From assembly GCA_938045435.1 (NCBI GenBank), contig CALIBA010000196.1:1-8396 (forward strand): a stretch of DNA of 8,396 nt, written 5' to 3'. The notes beneath the pieces are model-generated. The model saw nothing but the letters and a program-made list of their open reading frames with translations. It was not told the DNA's origin and searched no databases. The position numbers were made by a program, and so were the translations under genes. Numbering within the stretch: position 1 is the stretch's first letter; every line of letters begins with the position of its first letter. This document shows, piece by piece, positions 1-5,354 of this stretch. The DNA is from an uncultured Selenomonas sp. (GTDB lineage: Bacteria > Bacillota > Negativicutes > Selenomonadales > Selenomonadaceae).

Positions 1-47
1 TGGTTGTCAGGCCACTTCTAGTTTAGCATAGGAGGCGCATCCCTTTT

Positions 48-197
48 CTATAAGAATTTTTTCTCTACCCCTAGTTGAACTGGGGGTTTTATCATGCCTA
101 TTCGGCGACCAAAAAACAAATCAAACATCTCATTGCGCATAAATGGATCCTGCGGATTCTTTTGGTTATAATAGGCAATCCATTCCGGCAGTGTCAT
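48..197 (-). CDS. Small phage protein of unknown function, 49 aa
   Basis: A 49-codon ORF whose ATG (195-197) overlaps the TGA stop of the split structural gene (194-196) as ATGA, the usual sign of translational coupling in phage operons. It ends with TAG at 48-50. The product begins MTLPEWIAYYNQKNP and is rich in aromatic and charged residues in its first half. It has no signal peptide or membrane segment, and I do not recognise its family. The last third is encoded by sequence that also forms a GC-rich hairpin (67-87), so the true C-terminus is less certain. With the upstream gene broken by the IS, coupled translation of this ORF may be lost too. Confidence 0.55.
   Translation of the reverse strand: MTLPEWIAYYNQKNPQDPFMRNEMFDLFFGRRIGMIKPPVQLGVEKKFL
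67..90 (+). terminator. Candidate Rho-independent terminator reading plus-strand
   Basis: Positions 67-75 (ACCCCTAGT) pair with 79-87 (ACTGGGGGT), including one G-T wobble, around a 3-nt loop. On the plus strand TTTT (87-90) follows directly. On the minus strand the hairpin is followed by an A-rich run, so it would not work as an intrinsic terminator for the phage operon. It could end a plus-strand gene lying just left of the window (stop codons at 19-21 or 38-40, depending on frame), converging on the phage operon. The overlap with the 49-aa ORF makes this a moderate call. Confidence 0.45.
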
Positions 198-1339
198 AAA
201 TCTGCTACCTCCAAAATGAGATGTTTGACTTGGAACGGAAAAGATGAATGAAGAACGGTCTGCACCTTTGCAGTAGAGTGATTACAACAAACCTTGCGGC
301 GGCAATTGGACGGCATCGTAAGCTTCATTGTGTCAATTTCAACAGATACCTCCCCCGCTTGCATTGCTGCCATATCAGCATCGACACTGCGCACTAAAAT
401 CTTTTCATTGCTGACAAGATCTTTTAGTTTTAACCGAAATACAATCGGTGTATCCCCATCCTTTAGATAGCGCTCGCTAAGTTCATAAATGGCATTGCCG
501 GATGCAAGAACCACTCCGTCTATCGTTTCTTCCATACACGTCACCGGAACAGAAAAGCGCAGCATCGTTGCTGCGCCGACGGCATAATTATAGGCAATGA
601 GAACATCGCGTTTTGCTGTGGGACGAATGAGGAGCAATTTTCTGCGCCGCAGATGAAAAAGAGCAGGATCATAAAGCCTGCTCGTTAAAAGGATGTTCCA
701 CTTCTCACCAATATCCCCTTGTGCAATATTCCCGTAGTCCATTGTCGCCGCCATGGTCTTCATCCCCTGCCGACTGATGAAAACCACATCGTTCCCAACA
801 GCCTGCGCACAGCTCCTTCCGAGTGCATCTGTTTCTGTCGCCACGCGATAAACCGCCCATATAGAAACATCCCTGTCCCCCGTGAGCTGATAAACCATAC
901 CGTTGTTTTTGAAGATCAGCAAATCGTTTGCCAGCGGCACAACAGCAATCATATCTCCGCTGTCACCATAGCCAATATCAATCCACGCACCCGTAGATGC
1001 GTCATTATCATCTGTCTTCCAACGCGTTCCGTCTCCCACTGCCGAAAGCAAAATGCGGTCAGTTCCCGTCATTGCGGCACATAAACGCGCTGCGCGCTGA
1101 AATACAATGTCACAAACGGGAGCGTTCGATGCGGTCTGTACCTGTGCAGTAAAATTATAAAATTGCAGCTTGCCGCCTGAGGCGATCCAAATGCGATTCT
1201 GAAATTTCGTGCAGACGGGGCGCAAGCGTCCCGTGAGGGTTCCAATGGGTTCCGGCGGCTGTGTGAGGGATGCCACGCGAAAAATACTGCCGCTTGTTAA
1301 AAACACAAGAAATGTATTGCTGTCAATATCATAAAAGGC
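194..1339 (-). pseudogene. 3' part of IS-interrupted FSGGLN-type phage structural protein
   Basis: This is the downstream 381 codons of a gene whose first 70 codons lie at 2712-2921, beyond the IS3-family element. The open frame runs upstream past the first plausible start (GTG 1304-1306) to 1339, reading A-F-Y-D-I-D-S-N-T before L-V-F-L-T-S-G-S-I-F; this natural continuation shows the GTG is not the original start. No ribosome site precedes that GTG. The body has many short beta-type segments (for example RIWIASGGKLQFYN and NDLLIFKNNGMVYQLTG), resembling the blades of WD/kelch-like propellers seen in phage hub or nozzle proteins. That fold is inferred, not shown. TGA at 194-196 overlaps the next ATG. 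Residues downstream of the insertion look intact, with no further frameshift or stop. The intact product would have been about 451 aa. Confidence 0.8.
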
Positions 1340-1342
1340 CTA

Positions 1343-1381
1343 TGATGTTGTATAAATAAAGTTGACAACTTCTCTGCAAGG
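1343..1381 (+). repeat. Left terminal inverted repeat of the IS (IRL)
   Basis: The strand begins TGATGTTGTATAAATAAAG followed by TTGACAAC, TTCTC and CAAGG. The complement of the right end reads TGATATTGTCAAGAACAG then TTGACAAA, TTTCTC and CAAGG, so the two ends match over about 38 bp with one or two single-base gaps. The block includes the palindrome GTTGACAAC (1361-1369), which doubles as the -35 of the transposase promoter, and an inward TATAAA (1351-1356). Confidence 0.8.
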
Positions 1382-1391
1382 ATTTTAGATA
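1362..1391 (+). promoter_or_regulatory. Promoter for orfAB
   Basis: A perfect -35 TTGACA at 1362-1367 lies within the left inverted repeat. A weak -10 (TTAGAT at 1385-1390 or TAGATA at 1386-1391) follows at 17-18 bp. A very strong ribosome site follows at 1401-1411 (AGGAGAAGGAG), with 8 nt to the orfA ATG at 1420. The poor -10 would keep basal transposase expression low, as is usual for resident IS3-family promoters. Overlap of the -35 with the IR means transposase binding could repress it (inference). Confidence 0.5.
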
Positions 1392-1419
1392 AAGTCAAAG
1401 AGGAGAAGGAGAGATCAAA

Positions 1420-1758
1420 ATGGCAACAAACAGACAATACGATCACGAATTTAAGGTGCAGGCAATCAAGCTGGCGCAGGAAATCGGTCAGGCGAAAGCC
1501 GCCAAAGAGCTGGGAATTTCCAAGAACACAATGTATACATGGATGCGTGCTCATCGGCTTGGATATTTGGATCTTGGGTGTGGCACGCAAACACCGCAGA
1601 GTGCCCTAAGTCTGCACGAGGAACTCGTACAGCTTCGTGCACAACTCAAAGCACAGGAGAAGGAAATTCGACGGCTAAAGAAAGAGAATGACTTTCTGGA
1701 GGAAGCAAGCGCTTTTTTCGCCGCGAGCCGTCTGAAGTCAACAAAAACGAACGCATGA
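1420..1758 (+). CDS. IS3-family transposase OrfA (HTH protein), 112 aa
   Basis: DNA-binding subunit of the IS3-type transposase. Residues about 6-45 form the Tnp_1-type helix-turn-helix (YDHEFKVQAIKLAQ, then AKAAKELGISKNTMYTW), which binds the inverted repeats. Residues about 64-96 form a charged leucine-zipper coiled coil (LHEELVQLRAQLKAQ, IRRLKKEN) used for multimerisation with itself and with the OrfAB fusion. It ends in the family-typical FLEEASAFFA stretch. The ATG at 1420 has a strong ribosome site 8 nt upstream. TGA at 1756-1758 overlaps the orfB ATG as ATGA. At codons 98-100 the frame reads gcT TTT TTC, a classical -1 slippery heptamer, so a minority of ribosomes should make OrfAB. 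By known family behaviour, free OrfA modulates transposition. The length is normal and I see no damage. Confidence 0.95.
   Translation: MATNRQYDHEFKVQAIKLAQEIGQAKAAKELGISKNTMYTWMRAHRLGYLDLGCGTQTPQSALSLHEELVQLRAQLKAQEKEIRRLKKENDFLEEASAFFAASRLKSTKTNA
1713..1719 (+). promoter_or_regulatory. Programmed -1 frameshift site, T_TTT_TTC
   Basis: The heptamer T TTT TTC is in the correct X_XXY_YYZ register for orfA (codons GCT TTT TTC at 1711-1719). After a -1 slip the ribosome reads CGC CGC GAG CCG TCT GAA and continues with no stop through 1719-1754 into orfB. This gives an OrfAB fusion of about 414 aa (100 + 12 + 302). Most IS3-family elements use A-rich slippery sites, so a T/C heptamer is less common. 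No strong stem starts 5-9 nt downstream; the nearest hairpin I see is at 1749-1772. Confidence 0.75.
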
Positions 1759-1772
1759 AGTTGATTGCGTTC
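1749..1772 (+). other. Hairpin over the orfB start codon
   Basis: GAACGCA (1749-1755) pairs perfectly with TGCGTTC (1766-1772) around a 10-nt loop. The stem and loop contain the ATGA overlap of orfA stop and orfB start. In mRNA this could limit independent initiation at orfB or add to ribosome pausing, but it sits 29 nt beyond the slippery heptamer, farther than usual for a frameshift stimulator. Only the pairing is observed; the function is inferred. Confidence 0.4.
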
Positions 1773-2663
1773 AAGACCTCAGATGGCGCCCTCAAAGGAA
1801 ATATCAGCTTCTGCTGCAAGATGCTCCATGTCACGAGACAGGGATTTTATCAGTATTTGACGAGCAAAGACCGCCCATGGAAATATCAGGAACTTGCCGA
1901 CGCCATGATGCAGATTCATGCAGAGGACGAATGCAACGACACCTACGGAAGAATCCGCATGTATCAGGCACTCAAGATCAAACAGCCGGAAGGCGTCCGT
2001 ATTCCGAGTGAACGAACTGTTTACCGTGTTATGGAAGAGATTGGCTTAAGTCATCGCCCCAATCATAGACCGAACGGTATCACCAAAACAGATCATAAGG
2101 CACAGATGTCAGAGGATCTCATGGGGCGCGATTTTACTGCCGACACACCTCTTTCCAAGTGTGTCACTGACATGACAAAGATTCCGGCGTATGACGGAAA
2201 ACTCTACATTTCAGCACTCTTTGACTGTTATGATGCCAGCGTGCTCGGACTGTCTATGGACACGAACATGAAGGCTTCTCTATGCGTAAGGATGCTGGAT
2301 AACGCTATGCTCTCCTACCCAAAGCTCAGGGGAGCAATCCTGCACTCGGATCGCGGCAGCCAGTATACGAGTCAGCTGTATCGGGAGGCAATTCATACCT
2401 ATGGGATTCGTCAAAGCATGAACAGTGCCGGTGGACGCTGTCATGACAATGCGCGCTGTGAGAGTATGTGGGCGCGCATGAAGTCCGAGCTGCTCTATGG
2501 ACGCTATGACACAAAGAAGATGACAATCGAAGAGTTGAAGGTACTGGTTTGGCGATACTTCATGAGCTATTGGAACAACCGTCGGATTTGTTCAACAAAC
2601 GGGGGGCTTCCTCCGATGGTGAAGCGGCGTCAGTTCTATGACTCTATTGCCGCAGCTACTTAA
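1755..2663 (+). CDS. IS3-family transposase OrfB, DDE catalytic domain, 302 aa
   Basis: Catalytic part of the transposase, normally made as an OrfAB fusion, which cuts and joins the IS ends. The rve integrase-core residues are visible: D139 (in CVTDMTKI), D199 (in ILHSDRGSQYTS) and E236 (in HDNARCESMWARMK). The last two are 36 residues apart with the usual downstream K243. The N-terminal region (residues 20-110) carries the HTH_21-like segment (ADAMMQIHAEDE, TYGRIRMYQAL, RTVYRVMEEIGL). The C-terminus has the family's YFMSYWNNRRICS...LPPM block. The length is normal for OrfB and there is no internal stop. Independent initiation at ATG 1755 is possible, but no good ribosome site is present because it lies within orfA. 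The reading direction opposes the host phage gene. Not assigned to a subgroup; the IS150-like group is a guess. Confidence 0.95.
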   Translation: MKLIAFKTSDGALKGNISFCCKMLHVTRQGFYQYLTSKDRPWKYQELADAMMQIHAEDECNDTYGRIRMYQALKIKQPEGVRIPSERTVYRVMEEIGLSHRPNHRPNGITKTDHKAQMSEDLMGRDFTADTPLSKCVTDMTKIPAYDGKLYISALFDCYDASVLGLSMDTNMKASLCVRMLDNAMLSYPKLRGAILHSDRGSQYTSQLYREAIHTYGIRQSMNSAGGRCHDNARCESMWARMKSELLYGRYDTKKMTIEELKVLVWRYFMSYWNNRRICSTNGGLPPMVKRRQFYDSIAAAT

Positions 2664-2673
2664 GCGTTCATTC

Positions 2674-2711
2674 CCTTGTGAGAAATTTGTCAACTGTTCT
2701 TGACAATATCA
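2674..2711 (+). repeat. Right terminal inverted repeat of the IS (IRR)
   Basis: Complementary to IRL over about 38 bp, ending ...TTGACAATATCA at 2711. It contains its own small palindrome, TTGTCAA (2687-2693) with TTGACAA (2700-2706). The stretch between the orfB stop (2661-2663) and this repeat holds nothing else recognisable. Confidence 0.8.
2700..2711 (+). promoter_or_regulatory. Outward -35 box; half of a circle-junction promoter
   Basis: A perfect TTGACA (2700-2705) points outward from the right end. Six bases remain to the IS tip. The left tip offers TATAAA at 1351-1356, eight bases inside. If the ends are joined by 3 bp, the spacer is 6+3+8 = 17 bp. That arrangement is the known junction promoter of IS3-family circles (IS911, IS2, IS150), which drives transposase only when the excised circle forms. 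In the integrated state no adequate -10 is found to the right (TAAAAT at 2718 is only 12 bp away), so it should be silent. Confidence 0.65.
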
Positions 2712-2921
2712 GGTGCCTAAAATACTGCCTTGGAATTTGACAAGAGGCTTGGACAGACCGCCCCGTGCAGTAAGAGAACGCTGATGCCCCAGGAACCAGA
2801 AGTTTTGACATGTTTGTATCTCGTTTGGGGCAATCAAATCCCCCTCACTCATCACATTAAGTCCGCCGGAAAAATCATTGAATACCACTTGTGTCGCTGC
2901 GTGCTTCATCGTGCGCCGCAT
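2712..2921 (-). pseudogene. 5' part of IS-interrupted FSGGLN-type phage structural protein
   Basis: These are the first 70 codons of the structural gene completed at 194-1339. The ATG at 2919-2921 is preceded by AAAGGTGG with 7 nt spacing, just after the stop of the 72-aa gene. The N-terminus carries the phage signature D-F-S-G-G-L-N followed by L-I-A-P-N-E-I-Q-T-C-Q-N and a SLTARGGL stretch. This pattern (GGLN, then a position choosing residues, then R.G) is found at the start of many phage head-tail or tail hub proteins. The frame now runs into the IS end and stops at TGA 2709-2711 after ...GSILGT. Joined to the 3' part it would read ILGT-AFYDIDS in frame. A 70-residue fragment is unlikely to be functional. 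Confidence 0.8.
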
Positions 2922-2934
2922 ACCATCACCACCT

Positions 2935-3153
2935 TTACGACGGAAGTGTTATGTTCACAACATTAAGGTCTGCGTGCCCATTTGCCGCCCGCGCGAAGAT
3001 TGTGCCCTTGAAAGGATATGGTTTCAGCGCAGGAAGTATAAATCCCGAGCCTTTCACCTTCTCTGTCGAAATCTCAACTTCCCGCTCCGGCGCATAAAGT
3101 GTGCCTTCCGTTTCCGTAATGTTCACCCATTCCTCTTTCAATTGATACTGCAT
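2935..3153 (-). CDS. Small phage protein, 72 aa
   Basis: ATG at 3151-3153, with a long purine-rich ribosome site upstream (AGGAGAGGAGAGAGGAT, 7 nt spacing). This start, rather than an upstream in-frame one at 3228, was chosen because of that site and because the upstream option overlaps the preceding gene. The product, MQYQLKEEWVNITETEGTLY..., alternates short beta-type segments (WVNITETEGTLYA, YPFKGTIFARAANG, DLNVVNITLP) and has no membrane span. This looks like a small all-beta virion or tail-accessory protein. The family is not recognised. It sits between the fibre block and the FSGGLN-type gene, whose start codon follows 14 nt after its stop. Confidence 0.75.
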   Translation of the reverse strand: MQYQLKEEWVNITETEGTLYAPEREVEISTEKVKGSGFILPALKPYPFKGTIFARAANGHADLNVVNITLPS

Positions 3154-3178
3154 GATGCGATCCTCTCTCCTCTCCTTG

Positions 3179-3352
3179 TTAGAAGTGTCCGCTTTCGGCT
3201 TCTTTCTCTGCAATATGCAGGGCGACATCTTCCCGGTAGATTTCAGGGACTACTTTTTGCCCCTCATCTGTCTTTTCATCTTCGCTGATAGCATACTTTC
3301 CCATGCGCACAAGATACGCATAGATAGGGATCATGTAGGCGTGCTTTTTCAT
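3179..3352 (-). CDS. Short phage protein, 57 aa, CD1375/XkdX-like in style
   Basis: ATG at 3350-3352 follows a perfect AAGGAGGTG with 8 nt from GGAGG; the site overlaps the end of the preceding gene (stop 3354-3356). The product, MKKHAYMIPIYAYLVRMGKY..., contains an I-Y-A-Y-L-V-R-M-G-K segment and ends VALHIAEKEAESGHF. This resembles the very short Firmicute phage proteins encoded right after tail fibres (CD1375-type, '.IYA.L...GK...'), but it is longer in the middle by an acidic stretch of about 18 residues (EDEKTDEGQKVVPE). The resemblance is by eye only. Function in that group is unknown, probably tail-associated. Confidence 0.7.
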   Translation of the reverse strand: MKKHAYMIPIYAYLVRMGKYAISEDEKTDEGQKVVPEIYREDVALHIAEKEAESGHF

Positions 3353-3353
3353 G

Positions 3354-3722
3354 TTATTCACCTCCTTTCAAGTTTTTTATCGCCGCCTCAAGCTCATCGA
3401 GACGGGCTTCCTGTGCCGCCATTGCCTCGAACGCAGCAAGACGCTCCTCGTCGACAGGCGGCTCTTGCGGCTCTTCCTTCACGGCAGGCGCGGGCGGTGC
3501 TGAGACGGGTTTTCCTGTCTCTTTGTCCCGTATGTAGCCTGTGCCATTCTCGCCCGCACCACGGTTGCCAATGTAGTGCTGATAGTCTTCTTCACTGATG
3601 GGGATATAACCATCGTTGATGTATGACCGGCGCTCTTCGTCGGTGGTATAGTGCACAAAGGTACAGACTGTTGCGAGTCGATTCCCTTGCGCATCAAATT
3701 TCGCAAGATATTCCATATCCAA
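3354..3722 (-). CDS. Fibre-downstream phage protein with C-terminal coiled coil, 122 aa
   Basis: The gene directly follows the tail fibre. The fibre's TAA (3736-3738) is part of its ribosome site (TAAGGAGGTG). TTG at 3720-3722 lies 8 nt from GGAGG and is preferred; ATG at 3714-3716, two codons later, is 14 nt away and is the alternative. The frame stays open to 3785 inside the fibre gene, but that start lacks a ribosome site. The product has an N-terminal domain (YLAKFDAQGNRLATVC; then SEEDYQHYIGN), a Pro/Glu-rich linker (about residues 70-92: PPAPAVKEEPQEPP) and a C-terminal coiled coil (ERLAAFEAMAAQEARLDELE). Position and build suggest a fibre-associated or chaperone-like accessory protein; that is inference and I do not recognise a family. 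Confidence 0.8.
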   Translation of the reverse strand: MDMEYLAKFDAQGNRLATVCTFVHYTTDEERRSYINDGYIPISEEDYQHYIGNRGAGENGTGYIRDKETGKPVSAPPAPAVKEEPQEPPVDEERLAAFEAMAAQEARLDELEAAIKNLKGGE

Positions 3723-3735
3723 TGGATTCACCTCC

Positions 3736-5334
3736 TTATATCCCGACTGCAATCCAGAATGTTCTAGGGGAATATTGTGCTTCATTTGTAAAGGTTACCC
3801 CTTTGTTGCTATAGGCGTTTACGCCAAAATGACGGGACTGTGCAAGTTGAGTACCCGCAGTAGTATGTTTTGCCATGGTAACGGAAAATAACTGATTGAA
3901 TGAAATTGGGAACACAATAGCATCTGCTTCGTTTGCGCTGCTAACACCCCATTGTAAGATAAATCCACCCGCAAATTTAACCCATCCATTTTGTGCCAGA
4001 CTGCTTGCAATAATTCCTGTCTTTGCTGCACTGATTTGATCCAGGATCCATTGCAGTGATTTTCCGCCAAGTCCATTGGCGTTCACTGCTGTCTCCGCTT
4101 TACCGAGCTTTCCGGCAAGTGCAGCGGTCACTTTCGTCGCAAAATTAGCATCGTCCCCAAGGGCTTTGGATAGTTCCTGCAATGTGTTAAGTGTTTCAGG
4201 TGCTCCGTTTATCAAAGAGGTGATTGCCTGCGCAACGAATGCAGTATTTGCGATCTGCGTATTTTTTGTTCCAGGTGGCGCTGTCGGTGCTGTCGGTGTC
4301 CCCACAAGTGGAGGTGAATTGAGCGGTGCTTTTGTTCCAAGTTTTCCGTCCACCTCTGATCTCGTATAGGCTCCAATATTGCCGGGAGTGACCGGCTGCC
4401 ATGTATTGTCATTACGCAAAAATCTTGTATTGTTTGCAGGCTCTTTTGTAGGAACGTGATTGCCGTGACTTGTGTTTGCTTTCCCTTGTAGCGCCTGTGA
4501 CAGATCCGATGCAAAGATAAGTTTTTGCCACGCCCCCCATGTATCGACGACATCACGGCGACAACGATAGTAAATTGGAGCAATGCCATTTGTTACATTA
4601 GACCATCCAAGAAAAAGCTGACCACCACCATCCCCTCCGATGGTAATGATATTTCCGTAATAATGCGGATGATTATCTCCATAGGCTCTATGGACTGCAA
4701 CCACACCTGATTCCTCTCGTCCAATAAGAGGATTCACACGTTCCCCAACGGATAGTTGAATTGCACTTGTTGCTGTCCCAGCACTTGTTGCTGTTCCGTT
4801 TACGTTTCCATAAACCCCTTGTCCTACAATGATTTTTCCAACATTCAGTGTATCTGTCATAGGATTATAGGAAAACGTAGTAGAATACTCCCTGTTATTC
4901 TCATTCTTTACACCAGAAAACCATACATGCCGACTGACATTTTCCTTTGCAAGCGTCCCCTGCACCTCTTTGGCTGTCGTTGCCGTCGCGCTGTTCCCTG
5001 TGCAGGAATCTGCAACCACTTTTAGAACCTCAATGGAAATATCAGAAGATCCATTAAACAGTGTTTCTTTGCCAACAACCTTCCCTTGGAGAGAAATTTT
5101 ACGTGCTGTGCGCAGTCGGTTCGGGAGATCTTCTTCCCATACAGGTGGTGTAAGACTTCTTAGAATATACTTTGTTTTTACGTCGGTACGATAGCAGATC
5201 ATACCGACGAAAAGACCTGTTGTTGGGAAACTAGTGCCGGAAAAGTTACTTGCCACCGATTCAAAATTGTCATTGATAACCATACGGGAATCTTTGACGC
5301 GATCTTGTCCGCGAATTTGTCTGAATTTCTGCAT
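3736..5334 (-). CDS. Modular phage tail fibre / receptor-binding protein, 532 aa
   Basis: Start ATG 5332-5334 follows GGGGGAGAGGAT closely; an open frame extends 30 codons upstream into the 210-aa gene but has no ribosome site. Domains in order: an attachment-type N-terminus (residues 1-60; VINDNFES, SGTSFPTTGLFVGMICYRTD); a TARKISLQGKVVG shaft motif (75-105); Gly/Thr/Ala shaft repeats (110-190, with a tandem GTATSA); a pyocin-knob-like segment (about 195-275; HPHYYGNIITIGG, QLFLGW, PIYYRCRRD, WGAWQKL); a shaft repeat (335-405) with the phage-fibre motif GTPTAPTAPPGTKNTQIANT and NTLQELSKALGDD; and a Gp53-like C-terminal tip (about 440-532; LAQNGWVKFAGGFILQWG, ending FWIAVGI). Fibres of this kind trimerise and bind surface glycans or lipopolysaccharide. 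All motifs were assigned by eye from known families. No frameshift or truncation is seen. Confidence 0.93.
   Translation of the reverse strand: MQKFRQIRGQDRVKDSRMVINDNFESVASNFSGTSFPTTGLFVGMICYRTDVKTKYILRSLTPPVWEEDLPNRLRTARKISLQGKVVGKETLFNGSSDISIEVLKVVADSCTGNSATATTAKEVQGTLAKENVSRHVWFSGVKNENNREYSTTFSYNPMTDTLNVGKIIVGQGVYGNVNGTATSAGTATSAIQLSVGERVNPLIGREESGVVAVHRAYGDNHPHYYGNIITIGGDGGGQLFLGWSNVTNGIAPIYYRCRRDVVDTWGAWQKLIFASDLSQALQGKANTSHGNHVPTKEPANNTRFLRNDNTWQPVTPGNIGAYTRSEVDGKLGTKAPLNSPPLVGTPTAPTAPPGTKNTQIANTAFVAQAITSLINGAPETLNTLQELSKALGDDANFATKVTAALAGKLGKAETAVNANGLGGKSLQWILDQISAAKTGIIASSLAQNGWVKFAGGFILQWGVSSANEADAIVFPISFNQLFSVTMAKHTTAGTQLAQSRHFGVNAYSNKGVTFTNEAQYSPRTFWIAVGI
4763..4798 (-). repeat. 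18-bp tandem repeat in the fibre shaft
   Basis: Two copies of an 18-bp unit (4763-4780 and 4781-4798) differ at two positions and encode G-T-A-T-S-A twice. Short GTATSA-type repeats are common in fibre shafts and can change copy number by slippage, altering shaft length in steps of six residues. Confidence 0.7.
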
Positions 5335-5354
5335 ATCCTCTCCCCCATTGCTTG

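Larger units (their letters stand above)
1343..2711 (+). mobile_element. Complete IS3-family insertion sequence, about 1369 bp
   Basis: The element holds orfA (1420-1758) and orfB (1755-2663) in the -1 frame relative to each other, bounded by imperfect terminal inverted repeats that start TGAT at 1343 and end ATCA at 2711, as expected for the TG...CA tips of IS3-family elements. It interrupts a phage structural gene in the opposite orientation. The boundaries are supported in two ways: removing 1369 bp plus a 3-bp duplication restores the gene frame, and joining the ends with 3 bp gives a promoter with exactly 17 bp spacing. The 3 bp on each side differ (CTA at 1340-1342, GGT at 2712-2714), so no perfect target duplication is present. 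A GCCTA repeat at 1338-1342 and 2715-2719 lies close but is offset by 3 bp on the right. The ends could be off by a few bases. Confidence 0.9.

Noticed and set aside
1304..1306. GTG at 1304-1306 as the true start of a 370-aa protein.
   Set aside because: No ribosome site precedes it, the frame continues upstream to the IS, and the missing N-terminus is found on the other side of the IS.
1337..2717. Longer IS ends at GGC...GCC with a TAAAA duplication (1332-1336 and 2718-2722).
   Set aside because: The termini would lack the TG...CA tips, the restored gene would be out of frame by one, and the circle-junction spacing would not be 17 bp.
2700..2726. TTGACA at the right IS tip as a working promoter into the flanking DNA.
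   Set aside because: Nearby -10-like sequences are at 12 or 15 bp spacing, and the transcript would be antisense to the phage genes.
1281..2729. An 11-bp direct repeat AAAATACTGCC at 1281-1291 and 2719-2729, in the same codon register (GSI), as a target duplication of the IS.
   Set aside because: IS3-family elements make 3-5 bp duplications, the IS tips lie inside the repeats at unequal distances (51 and 7 bp), and the open frame continues past the left copy for 16 codons of natural-looking protein. It may be chance or an internal repeat of the structural gene.
2878..3598. Plus-strand open frames of 136 and 148 codons opposite the small phage genes.
   Set aside because: They are arginine-, cysteine- and leucine-rich complements of coding sequence without ribosome sites; the minus-strand genes each have strong ones.
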